From VGDP01 sp040905845 (lineage in GTDB: Bacteria > Pseudomonadota > Alphaproteobacteria > SP197), in the NCBI GenBank assembly GCA_040905845.1, contig JBBDQV010000114.1:1-33258 (forward strand): a DNA stretch of 33,258 nucleotides. The letters are read 5' to 3'. Every line of letters begins with the position of its first letter. Position 1 is the first letter of the stretch. The position numbers were made by a program, and so were the translations under genes. Positions 22,907-30,627 of this stretch are shown here, piece after piece. The notes under the pieces were generated by a model. It saw nothing but the letters and a program-made list of their open reading frames with translations, was not told where the DNA came from and made no database searches.

Positions 22907-23623
22907 CTATCCGACCGAGAGGGCCAGCATCCGGCTGAGCCGGCAGAGCGGGCGGCCCGTAACCTCGGACCAACCGACGAACGCGGCCTGCACGGCGGCG
23001 AGCTCGGGCTTGGTCGAGGGCCGGCGCTGGCACACGCCTAGGGCAACCAGGCCGTTAACAACGTCCTCGGTCAGCAGGAACGTGTCCTTCCCGACCATGC
23101 GCAGGAACGCGGGCCCCGAGTTGCCGCCCATCTGCACGCAGCGGCGCGCCAGGTCGGCCCACAGCTCGACGATTCGCGTGGTCGGCCAATCGGCCAGATA
23201 GGCGCCGAACGACCCGTGCTGGGCCGCGATGGCGCGCACGGCCGCGGCGTTGTCGCGCACCGACTTGAGCTTCGCCCAATGGCGGATCAATCGCGCCTCG
23301 CCCATCAATCGCTCGACGTCCTCGTCGCTCATGAGCACGACGCGCGAGGGAACGAATCCGTGGAAGGCTTCCTCGAACGCGGGCCAGCGCGCGTCGACCA
23401 GGGCATGGCGAAGCCCGGCGCGGAAGATGCGCAAGGACATGAGCGACAAGTATCGATCATCGGTCAGCGCGCGCAGCTCGGTTTCGCTCCTGGCCGTGGG
23501 CAGCATGGCCTCGAGCTTGGCCCGCCCGCCCGCGCGCTTGACCGCGCGCGCCTCGACCCTGGAGAAATCCGACGCCGTGGCGAACCGTCCGGCGGCACGG
23601 TCCCGCCTCCGGGCCGCTGCCAT
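22907..23623 (-). CDS. DNA-3-methyladenine glycosylase I (Tag)-like protein, divergent
   Basis: A 238-residue protein resembling Tag/HhH base-excision glycosylases. The block SLMSLRIFRAGLRHALVDARWPAFEEAFHGF corresponds to the Tag helix preceding FDP, and MSDEDVERLMGEARLIRHWAKLKSVRDNA matches the Tag helices with the (I/L)IR(H/N) core. GGNSGPAFLRMVGKDTFLLTEDVV is helix-hairpin-helix-like with Gly-rich turns. The usual N-terminal YHDxEWG motif and the terminal zinc cysteine pattern are absent, so substrate range may differ from Escherichia coli Tag. The ATG at 23623 overlaps the helicase stop (TGATG), indicating translational coupling to the helicase gene. Confidence 0.72.
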   Translation of the reverse strand: MAAARRRDRAAGRFATASDFSRVEARAVKRAGGRAKLEAMLPTARSETELRALTDDRYLSLMSLRIFRAGLRHALVDARWPAFEEAFHGFVPSRVVLMSDEDVERLMGEARLIRHWAKLKSVRDNAAAVRAIAAQHGSFGAYLADWPTTRIVELWADLARRCVQMGGNSGPAFLRMVGKDTFLLTEDVVNGLVALGVCQRRPSTKPELAAVQAAFVGWSEVTGRPLCRLSRMLALSVG

Positions 23624-25110
23624 CACGTCTCGGCCGGCTTGCGCGTTCGTCGCCTCGCCCGCCGCTCCGGCTTCTCGGGCGGCGCCTTGACCTGGCGCGT
23701 CAGGAACGCCGGGACGTGGTCGCCGAGGCCGACCACCGGCGGCTCCGGCTCGCGCCTGGCGGTGCCTCTGGGCTCCCGCTCCCTATCCTTCCGGCGGGGC
23801 GTCGCTTCGGCATCCTTGCGGCGCGGGCTCGCCTCGCCCCGGCTCGGTCCGGCGCGGCGCGGCGTCCGGCGCGGCGCGCGCGCCGCGGGCCGGTNNNNNN
23901 NNNNGGGGGGGGGGGGGGGGGGCGGGGGGGGGGGCCCCGGCGCCGCGGGCCGGTCGGCCGTGGGTTCCACCGGGGCTTGGACCGCGTCGCCCTTCACGGG
24001 CTCGCCGACGACGGGCAGGGCGCGCCGGATCAGGGACTCGATCGCCCGGATGGCCCTGGCGTCGTCCTCGGTGGCGAGCGTGACGGCGTGGCCCCGATGC
24101 CCGGCGCGGCCAGTGCGCCCGATCCGGTGGATATAGTCCTCGGCACGGATCGGCACATCGTAGTTGAAGACGTGACTGAGGCCGAAGATGTCGAGGCCGC
24201 GACCGGCCACGTCGGTCGCCACGAGGTAGCGTATCTCGCCGCTCTTGAACGCGTCGAGCGTCTCGATCCGGCTCGCCTGGTCCATGTCGCCGTGCAGTGC
24301 CGCCGCGCGCAGCCCGTCGCGCTTCATGGCACGGGCCAGGTCAGCGGCGTCGCGTTTCCTGTTGCAGAAGACCAGCGCGTTCTTGACCGCTTCCTGGGCG
24401 AGCAGGGACTCGAGGACCCGTCGCTTGGTGCGCGGCGCGACGCGGACGACCACGTGCTCGACCGTATCGGCCGGCGAGGCCGGCGGCGTGGCGCGGATCT
24501 CCTTGGGATTGCGCAGGAACTTGTCGGCCAGGCGGCGGACTTCGGCCGGCAGGGTCGCCGAGAACATCAGCGTCTGGCGCAGCGGCGGCAACAGGCCGAC
24601 GATGCGCTCGACGTCGGGGATGAACCCCATGTCGAGCATCCGGTCGGCCTCGTCGATGACGAGGATCTTGACGCCGTTCAGGAGCAAAGCGCCGCGTTCG
24701 AAATGGTCGAGCAGGCGCCCCGGCGTGGCGATCAGCACGTCGACGCCGCGATCGAGCAGACGCGTCTGCTCGTCGAGCGTCACGCCCCCGATCAGCAACG
24801 CCATGGTCAGCTTGTGGTACTTGCCGTAGATCTCGAAGTTCTCGGCCGTCTGCATCGCGAGCTCGCGGGTCGGCGAGAGCACCAGCGAGCGCGGCATCCG
24901 GGCCTTGGCGCGGCCCTGGGACAGAATATCGATCATCGGCAGGGTGAACGCGGCGGTCTTGCCGGTGCCGGTCTGCGCCGAGCCGAACACGTCGCGGCCC
25001 TGCAGGACGACGGGAATCGCCTGGACCTGGATCGGCGTCGGCTCGAGGTAGCCGGCGTCGGCAACGGCCTTGAGAACGTCGGGCCCGAGACCGAGTTCGT
25101 CGAACGTCAT
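23623..25110 (-). CDS. rhlE: DEAD-box RNA helicase, RhlE type, with assembly scar in the tail
   Basis: About 495 residues as assembled. The core has MTFDELGLGPDVLKAV, the Q motif TPIQVQ, Walker A AQTGTGKT (Lys51), PTRELA, DEAD at 153-156, SAT at 184-186, ATDVAGRGLDI, and HRIGRTGR at 328-335. A basic Arg/Pro-rich tail after about 385 ends with GLGDHVPAFLTRQV, usual for alphaproteobacterial RhlE proteins that act on structured RNA or rRNA. The ATG at 25110 starts the conserved N-terminus. The tail is interrupted by ten Ns and a poly-G run (23895-23934) that translates as polyproline and is probably artefactual, although the frame agrees on both sides. Confidence 0.9.
   Translation of the reverse strand: MTFDELGLGPDVLKAVADAGYLEPTPIQVQAIPVVLQGRDVFGSAQTGTGKTAAFTLPMIDILSQGRAKARMPRSLVLSPTRELAMQTAENFEIYGKYHKLTMALLIGGVTLDEQTRLLDRGVDVLIATPGRLLDHFERGALLLNGVKILVIDEADRMLDMGFIPDVERIVGLLPPLRQTLMFSATLPAEVRRLADKFLRNPKEIRATPPASPADTVEHVVVRVAPRTKRRVLESLLAQEAVKNALVFCNRKRDAADLARAMKRDGLRAAALHGDMDQASRIETLDAFKSGEIRYLVATDVAGRGLDIFGLSHVFNYDVPIRAEDYIHRIGRTGRAGHRGHAVTLATEDDARAIRAIESLIRRALPVVGEPVKGDAVQAPVEPTADRPAAPGPPPPPPPPPPXXXXRPAARAPRRTPRRAGPSRGEASPRRKDAEATPRRKDREREPRGTARREPEPPVVGLGDHVPAFLTRQVKAPPEKPERRARRRTRKPAET
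23895..23934. other. Scaffold gap (10 Ns) plus poly-G artefact
   Basis: Ten Ns at 23895-23904 are followed by 18 Gs, a C and 11 more Gs. The same 15 bases (GCGCCGCGGGCCGGT) end the left contig (23880-23894) and recur at 23940-23954. The two contigs therefore probably overlap there, and the 60 bases between the copies (20 codons, in frame) would be spurious. Confidence 0.8.
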
Positions 25111-25175
25111 CGGCGACAGGGCGCGCGCGGAATGGGCATCGTGGCGCGATCCACGTGAGTCATCATGCGAATTGT

Positions 25176-25194
25176 CTGGATCACCGTGGTCCAG
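25176..25194 (-). promoter_or_regulatory. 19-bp inverted repeat upstream of the helicase gene, possible operator
   Basis: CTGGATCACCGTGGTCCAG reads as its own reverse complement apart from the central base and one T/G position. It lies 66 to 84 bases upstream of the helicase start, directly downstream (on the minus strand) of an AT-rich CTATAT that could be a -10. It could be an operator or a 5' UTR hairpin. Confidence 0.35.
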
Positions 25195-25236
25195 ATATAG
25201 CGGCGCACGGGCTCGCGTCAAGCGCGCTCGGGCCGC

Positions 25237-25848
25237 TCATCCGCTGAACGGGAGACCGAAGCCGATGCCCGCGCAGCTCCGGAACGGGAAGCAGGGGTCG
25301 CGGTCGAGCTCCTGCTGGCGCCGCAACGGGAACAGCTGGCGCATCGCGGTCCTGACGGCAAGATGCAGCCTCGGGTCGTCCGCCGCGGTGATGGCGCCGA
25401 CCGAGACCCTGGTGCGCGAGATCGGACGGTCGCGCCAGCAGAAGGCTGCTTGCAGCTCGCCGCTCGACGGTGCCGCGGACAAGGCTTCGGGCGAGGCGGA
25501 GCACAGCGCGTAGCCCCCGATCGGGTCGGCGACGCCGAAGACGGCGACGACGTGATAGCCGGGGCTCGCCTCGTGTTGCGGCGTCGCGGTGAAGTTCACT
25601 CTCGGGCCCCATGGCCGATCGTTCATGGCCGTCGTGACGGCGTCCACGAACGTCGCGTCGGGCGCTGGCGTCGGGTTGCCGACGACCACGGCCCTCACGT
25701 CGGGCCCGCGCTCGAGGTAGCGCAAGACCGCGACGGGATCCTGGCTCGAGGCATACGGGTCCGAGACCGATCGCACGCCCGGCCCCGCGCATCCGGCGAC
25801 GGCCAAGGAAGTCGCGAGCGCGACGCGGAGGAACGCAGCCTTCGACAC
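25237..25848 (-). CDS. Small putative lipoprotein, paralogue of the preceding gene, unknown function
   Basis: 203 residues. The first 20 (KAAFLRVALATSLAVAGC) form a lipoprotein signal with lipobox V-A-G-C and acylated Cys20, so the protein should be anchored in an inner or outer membrane leaflet facing the periplasm. The mature domain shares a pattern with the next gene upstream: GPDV..VVVG, GPRV, EASPGY, ALC, LQ.AFC.R.R.IS, DP.L..AV, FPL. It is Cys-containing and ends PCFPFRSCAGIG, so a disulfide is plausible. The start is GTG at 25848, eight bases after the neighbour's stop, with a GAGCGGG site. I do not recognise the family. Confidence 0.75.
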   Translation of the reverse strand: MSKAAFLRVALATSLAVAGCAGPGVRSVSDPYASSQDPVAVLRYLERGPDVRAVVVGNPTPAPDATFVDAVTTAMNDRPWGPRVNFTATPQHEASPGYHVVAVFGVADPIGGYALCSASPEALSAAPSSGELQAAFCWRDRPISRTRVSVGAITAADDPRLHLAVRTAMRQLFPLRRQQELDRDPCFPFRSCAGIGFGLPFSG

Positions 25849-25855
25849 AGCCCGC

Positions 25856-26428
25856 TCAGCAAAACATGCAGTTGCCGCCGTTGTCGGGCTGCAAGGTGAG
25901 CGGGAAGACGCGATTGATCGCGACCGCGACGGCGTGATCGAGGCCAGGGTCCGCCGCGCCATCGAAAACGGGTCCCTGGACGAAAGCCTCGGAAATCCGG
26001 CGCTCGCGATAGCAGAACGCGACCTGGAGCCCCTGCGTGCCATCGCCCTCGACCTCGGTGCCGTTCTCGACCGCCGCGCACAGCGCGCCGCCGCGGATCG
26101 GTCCGATGCCGACGGCCATGACCATCCGATAGCCCGGGCTCGCCTCGTTCTCCGGCTCGGTCGTGTAGTGGACCCGCGGGCCCCGCCGGTGGGCGTTGAG
26201 CGACGCGGCGACCGCGTCGGCCAAGCCTCCGGGGTCGGCGCCGAGCTCGCCCACCACCACGGTCTCGACGTCCGGTCCGCTCGACAAGAAGCCCAGGTGG
26301 CCGATCGGCTGATAATTCGCTTCATAGTCGACGCCGGTCACGATCGAGCCTTGCGGCGTGCATGCGCCCGCGCCAAGCATCCCGGCCAGGGCGAACGCGA
26401 GCCCGAAGCGCTGTCCTAATGCTGTCAT
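25856..26428 (-). CDS. Small putative lipoprotein, first of a tandem paralogous pair, unknown function
   Basis: 190 residues with an N-terminal hydrophobic export signal (QRFGLAFALAGMLGAGAC); Cys23 is the probable lipidation site though the box (AGAC) is not ideal. The mature part carries SGPDVETVVVGELG, GPRVHYTTEPENEASPGYRM, GALCAAVENG, LQVAFCYRERRIS and DPGLDHAVAVAINRVFPLT, mirrored in the downstream paralogue, and ends in CMFC. The ATG at 26428 has GGGAGGT four to five bases upstream. The pair looks like a recent-to-moderate duplication with a shared fold of unknown role; no enzyme motif is apparent. It diverges from the FrhB-like gene. Confidence 0.78.
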   Translation of the reverse strand: MTALGQRFGLAFALAGMLGAGACTPQGSIVTGVDYEANYQPIGHLGFLSSGPDVETVVVGELGADPGGLADAVAASLNAHRRGPRVHYTTEPENEASPGYRMVMAVGIGPIRGGALCAAVENGTEVEGDGTQGLQVAFCYRERRISEAFVQGPVFDGAADPGLDHAVAVAINRVFPLTLQPDNGGNCMFC

Positions 26429-26584
26429 GAGACCTCCCAAGCAAGCGGTCATTCACAATTCTATTTCGGCGCAAGGACCGCGCAATGCAAGAGCCTTATC
26501 TCGACGGGACGCCTGGCTTCCGCCCGCGCGGTCGAGCGTCTAGAGTGGCCCGGAACCCGCCCCACACAGCCACGACGGAGCGCC

Positions 26585-27835
26585 ATGACCTTCCCCGATC
26601 TGCCCTCGATCGTCACGCACGGCCTGTGCGCGGGCTGCGGGCTGTGCGAGAGCCTCGCCGGCGAGGATCGGGTCGACATGAGGATCACCTCGTTCGGCCA
26701 GATGCGACCGCACGTCAAGGCCGAGCTCGACGCGCCGACCATGGACCGCATCCGCGCGGTCTGCCCCGGCATCACGTTGCGCGGGCCGGATGCCGATCAG
26801 GTCGGCGCCGACGGTACCATGCACGAGGTGTTCGGCCCGCTCCGCACGCTGCACAGGGGCTGGGCCACGGACAAGTTGGTCCGCTTCCGTTCGGCGGCGG
26901 GCGGCGGGATGACGGCGCTCGGCGTCCACCTGCTGGAATCCGGCAAGGTCGACGCCGTCGTCCACGTCCGCGCCTCGCGCGAGCGGCCGCTCTTGACCGA
27001 CGCCCTGGTCAGCCGCACGCCGGAGGAGGTGATCTCGGGCGCCCAGTCGCGCTACGGCCCCGCCGCGCCGCTGCGCCACGTCATGCGGCTGTTGGACGAT
27101 GGCGTGCGCTTCGCCGTGCTGGCGAAGCCGTGCGACGTCGCGGCGATCCGCAACCTCGGCCGCATCGACGCGCGCGTGGCGACCCAGGTGCCCTACCTGA
27201 TCACGATCTTCTGCGGCGGCGTGCCCACGGTTCACACCGCGCGCCGGATCGCCGGCTTCCACGGCGTCGCCGAGGACGAGGTCGAGGTCTTTCGCTGGCG
27301 CGGCAACGGCTGGCCCGGGCCGACCCGCGTCGAGACCAAGGACGGCCGCGCGTTCGACCTCGACTATGACTTCGTCTGGTACACGCCCGATGTGCCGTGG
27401 AGCTACGACATCCAGTTCCGCTGCAAGATCTGCCCCGACGCGATCGGCGAGCTGGCCGACGTCGCGTGCCCGGACGGCTGGGTCATGGAGAACGGCCGGC
27501 CGATCCACCGCGAGGCCCTGGGCGTCAACGTCTTCGTCGCCCGCACCGAGACAGGCGAGCGGCTGGTCGCCGAGGCCGCCGCCGCCGGCGCCATCCACAT
27601 CGAGCCCTTCACGATCGCCGAGCTCGAGGCCATGCACGGCGACCACGGGCCGCGCAAGCTCGAATGGCCGGCGCGCGTGCGCGCGCTCGAAGCGGAAGGC
27701 GAACCAACGCCCGCCTACGAAAACTTCCGCGCCGAGGCCATGGTCAGGCTGAACGGCGCGGCCGCCGACCGCGCGGCCGAGGACGGCGCCCGCCGGCGCG
27801 TCCGCGAAGGCGCGCACCGCGAGCCGCTGGAGTAG
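26585..27835 (+). CDS. FrhB/FdhB-type iron-sulfur flavoprotein (coenzyme F420 hydrogenase beta-subunit family)
   Basis: A 416-residue soluble protein with an N-terminal CxxCxxC cluster (Cys15, Cys18, Cys21 in GLCAGCGLC) and Cys60 in AVCPGI, together a [4Fe-4S] site. The FrhB N-domain (VRFRSAAGGGMTALGVHLLESGKVDAVV) and C-domain (CDVAAIRNL, ITIFCGGVPT, FRCKICPDAIGELADVACPDGW) follow. Family members pass electrons between FAD/iron-sulfur centres and F420, or reduce chlorophyll-type or other substrates. No hydrogenase or F420 gene is here, so a reductase of an unknown small molecule is the safer reading. The ATG at 26585 has a GGAG site. It is not in an operon: a lipoprotein pair diverges upstream, and the ABC operon follows after 119 bases. 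Confidence 0.87.
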   Translation: MTFPDLPSIVTHGLCAGCGLCESLAGEDRVDMRITSFGQMRPHVKAELDAPTMDRIRAVCPGITLRGPDADQVGADGTMHEVFGPLRTLHRGWATDKLVRFRSAAGGGMTALGVHLLESGKVDAVVHVRASRERPLLTDALVSRTPEEVISGAQSRYGPAAPLRHVMRLLDDGVRFAVLAKPCDVAAIRNLGRIDARVATQVPYLITIFCGGVPTVHTARRIAGFHGVAEDEVEVFRWRGNGWPGPTRVETKDGRAFDLDYDFVWYTPDVPWSYDIQFRCKICPDAIGELADVACPDGWVMENGRPIHREALGVNVFVARTETGERLVAEAAAAGAIHIEPFTIAELEAMHGDHGPRKLEWPARVRALEAEGEPTPAYENFRAEAMVRLNGAAADRAAEDGARRRVREGAHREPLE

Positions 27836-27846
27836 GCCGAAGGTCC

Positions 27847-27876
27847 TTGACAGAGGTTCGCGCCCTACCGGAACAT
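27847..27876 (+). promoter_or_regulatory. Possible promoter of the ABC importer operon
   Basis: A consensus -35 TTGACA at 27847-27852, 12 bases after the FrhB-like stop. The hexamer 18 bases downstream (GAACAT) matches a -10 poorly, so this is a weak call. The binding-protein gene starts at 27955. Confidence 0.3.
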
Positions 27877-27954
27877 CGCGCAAGCCTCCGAAACCGGTGA
27901 ATTGCCCGCATGGCGCGGCAGCCGGAGGAGCATGATCCAGGGAGGGATCAAGTC

Positions 27955-29544
27955 ATGCAATCACTCATCCGGCTGCTGTTCGCGGCCGTCGTGGCCGTTG
28001 GCCTGGTGGGTTCGGCGAGCGCCCAGACGCCCGCCGACACCCTGGTCATGGCCAAGCAGATCGACGACATCATCACGCTCGACCCGGCCGAGGTGTTCGA
28101 GTTCTCGGGCGGCGAGGTCATCGCCAACGTCTACGACCGCATCCTGATGTACGAACCGGAGGACACCGAGAAGCTGGTCGGCGGCGTCGCCGAGAGCTGG
28201 ACGGTTTCGGACGACGGCAAGACCATCACGTTGAAGGTCCGGCCCGGCCAGACGTTCCATTCGGGCCGCGCGATTACCGCCGCCGACGTCGCCTTCTCGC
28301 TCCAGCGCGTCATCAAGCTGGACCTGACGCCCGCGTTCATCCTGACCCAGTTCGGCTGGACCAAGGACAACGTGGACTCGTTGGTCACGGCGACCGACGA
28401 TGCGACGCTGCAGGTCACGACCGAGCAGCAGTTCGCCACGACATTCGTGCTCAACTGCCTTTCGGCCGGCGTCGCCTCGGTCGTCGATCGCGAGGAGGTG
28501 CTCGCCCACGAGGTCAACGGCGACCTCGGCCACGAGTGGCTGAAATCCAACTCGGCCGGCTCGGGCGCCTACAAGCTCATCGCCTGGAAGGCCAACGACT
28601 CGGTGCTGCTCGAGGCCAACGAGAACTACCGCCACGGCGCGCCGGCGATCAAGCGGATCGTCATCCGCCACGTCGCCGAGCAAGCCGCCCAGCGGCTCCA
28701 GCTCGAGAAGGGCGACATCGACATCGCGCGCAATTTGGGCGCCGACCAGACCGTCGCGCTCGCGACCAACCCCGACGTCGTCGTCGGCACCTACCCCAAG
28801 GCTGACGTCTTCTACCTCGGGCTCAGCCAGAAGATCGAGCCCTTGAAGAACCCGAAGGTGCGCCAGGCGATGCGCTGGCTGGTCGATTACCAGGGCATGG
28901 CCGACACGTTCCTGAAGGGCAGCTTCAAGGTGCACCAGGCGTTCTGGCCCTCGGGCTTCTTCGCCTCGTACACCGAGACGCCCTATCACCTCGACGTCGA
29001 GAAGGCCAAGGCGCTGCTGGCCGAGGCCGGCTATCCCGACGGCTTCGATCTCAAGTTCGACTGCATCAACCTGTCGCCCCAACAGGATATCTGCCTGAAC
29101 CTCCAGTCGACCATGGGGCAGGCGGGCATCCGCATCGAGATCCTGCCCGGCGACAGCAAGCAGGTGATCACCAAGTACCGGGCGCGCAACCACGAGATGG
29201 TCTCGCTCTACTGGTCGCCCGACTACATGGACCCGCACTCGAACGCGGACACCTTCGCGCGCAACCCGGACAACTCGGACGAGGCGCAGTCCAAGCCGCT
29301 GGCGTGGCGCAACAGCTGGGACATCCCCGAGCTGACCGCCGAGGCCGACGCGGCGGTCCTGGAGCGCGACGCCGACAAGCGCGCGGCGATGTACATCGAG
29401 ATGCAGAAGAAGATCCAGGACGACAGCCCGTTCATCATCATGTTCCAATCGACCGAACAGGCGGCGCTCAGGGCGAACGTCAAGGGGTTCGTCTCGGGGC
29501 CGACGTTCGACACGGTGTTCTATCGCAACATCTCCAAGTCGTAA
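27955..29544 (+). CDS. ABC transporter substrate-binding protein, family 5 (dipeptide/oligopeptide/nickel type)
   Basis: 529 residues. Signal peptide LIRLLFAAVVAVGLVGSASA with cleavage after Ala23, so the mature protein is periplasmic. SBP family 5 pattern: LVMAKQIDDIITLDPAEVF, YDRILMYEPEDTEKLVGGVAESW, KVRPGQTFHSGRAITAADVAFSLQR, GSGAYKLIAWKANDSVLLEANENY, VRQAMRWLVDYQGM, KAKALLAEAGYPDGF, and the C-terminal block ending FIIMFQSTEQ. The ATG at 27955 has GGAGG nine bases upstream. It opens a five-gene importer operon. The ligand cannot be deduced; family members bind peptides, nickel, opines or glutathione. Only nine bases separate it from the permease gene. Confidence 0.92.
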   Translation: MQSLIRLLFAAVVAVGLVGSASAQTPADTLVMAKQIDDIITLDPAEVFEFSGGEVIANVYDRILMYEPEDTEKLVGGVAESWTVSDDGKTITLKVRPGQTFHSGRAITAADVAFSLQRVIKLDLTPAFILTQFGWTKDNVDSLVTATDDATLQVTTEQQFATTFVLNCLSAGVASVVDREEVLAHEVNGDLGHEWLKSNSAGSGAYKLIAWKANDSVLLEANENYRHGAPAIKRIVIRHVAEQAAQRLQLEKGDIDIARNLGADQTVALATNPDVVVGTYPKADVFYLGLSQKIEPLKNPKVRQAMRWLVDYQGMADTFLKGSFKVHQAFWPSGFFASYTETPYHLDVEKAKALLAEAGYPDGFDLKFDCINLSPQQDICLNLQSTMGQAGIRIEILPGDSKQVITKYRARNHEMVSLYWSPDYMDPHSNADTFARNPDNSDEAQSKPLAWRNSWDIPELTAEADAAVLERDADKRAAMYIEMQKKIQDDSPFIIMFQSTEQAALRANVKGFVSGPTFDTVFYRNISKS

Positions 29545-29553
29545 GTCAGACCC

Positions 29554-30627
29554 TTGGCGGATGTCGTCCGCCAGTCCACGGCAGGGGCGGCGCGGCGAGC
29601 GCCGTCCCTGCTTCGTTTCGCGCGCCGCGTCGGGATCGTCGCCGGCACGGTCGCGCTGACGTTCCTAGGGCTGCTGTTCGTCACCTTCATCATCGGCCGG
29701 GTCATCCCGATCGATCCCGTGCTGGCGATCGTCGGCGACCGCGCGCTGCCCGAGGTCTACGAGCGGATAAAGCTCGAGCTCGGGCTCGATCGGCCGCTCT
29801 ATGTCCAGTTCTGGCGCTACCTGACCGACGTGCTGCAGGGCCAGTTCGGCAAGTCGGTGCTCACGGGCAACCCGGTGATCGAGGACATTCGACAGTTCTT
29901 CCCGGCGACCCTCGAGCTCGCGACGATCGCGACGTTCCTCGGCGTCGCTCTCGGCGTGCCCGCCGGGGTCGTCGCCGCGGTCAACGCCGGGCGCTGGCCC
30001 GACCACCTGATCCGCGTGCTCGCGCTGATCGGCTACTCGGTGCCGGTGTTCTGGCTCGGGCTGGTCGGGCTCCTGGTGTTCTACGCCAAGCTCGACTGGG
30101 TCGCCGGGCCGGGGCGCATCGACGTCGCCTACGAGTACTTCATCGTACAGAAGACCGGGCTCATGCTCGTCGATACGCTTCTGGCGGGCGACGGCGCCGC
30201 GTTCCGCAACGCGATCGCGCACCTGGCCTTGCCGGCGGGCATCCTCGGCTACTTCTCGCTCGCCTACATCGCGCGCATGACGCGCTCGTTCATGCTCGAG
30301 CAATTGGGCCAGGAGTACGTCACGACCGCGCGCGTCAAGGGGCTGTCGGAGGCGCGCGTGGTGTGGCGCCACGCGTTCCCCAACGTCATGGTGCCGCTGA
30401 CCACGGTGATCGCGCTGAGCTACGCCTACCTGCTCGAGGGCGCGGTGCTGACCGAGACCGTGTTCGCCTGGCCGGGCATCGGGCTCTACATCACGAACTC
30501 GCTGTTCAACGCCGACATGACCGCGGTGCTGGGCGGCACCGTCGTCGTCGGCTCGTGCTTCATCGGGCTCAACATGCTGTCGGACCTGCTCTACGCGGTG
30601 TTCGACCCCAGGATCCGCCGGTCATGA
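29554..30627 (+). CDS. ABC transporter permease, DppB/OppB family
   Basis: A 357-residue integral inner-membrane protein with about six hydrophobic helices. It shows the family N-terminal helix LTFLGLLFVTFIIGRVIPIDP, ERIKLELGLDRPLYVQFWRYL, GQFGKS, SVPVFWLGL and the cytoplasmic EAA loop YVTTARVKGLSEARVVWRHAFPN. The start is TTG at 29554: the frame is the same as that of the binding protein and opens only after its TAA, and no ATG or GTG occurs before the first helix. No good ribosome site is seen, so translation may depend on ribosomes finishing the upstream gene. The stop overlaps the next ATG as ATGA. Confidence 0.92.
   Translation: MADVVRQSTAGAARRAPSLLRFARRVGIVAGTVALTFLGLLFVTFIIGRVIPIDPVLAIVGDRALPEVYERIKLELGLDRPLYVQFWRYLTDVLQGQFGKSVLTGNPVIEDIRQFFPATLELATIATFLGVALGVPAGVVAAVNAGRWPDHLIRVLALIGYSVPVFWLGLVGLLVFYAKLDWVAGPGRIDVAYEYFIVQKTGLMLVDTLLAGDGAAFRNAIAHLALPAGILGYFSLAYIARMTRSFMLEQLGQEYVTTARVKGLSEARVVWRHAFPNVMVPLTTVIALSYAYLLEGAVLTETVFAWPGIGLYITNSLFNADMTAVLGGTVVVGSCFIGLNMLSDLLYAVFDPRIRRS

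Noticed and set aside
23905..23934. Polyproline tract in the helicase tail as a functional feature
   Set aside because: It derives from a G run at a contig end beside Ns and a duplicated 15-mer, so it is most likely a sequencing/assembly artefact.
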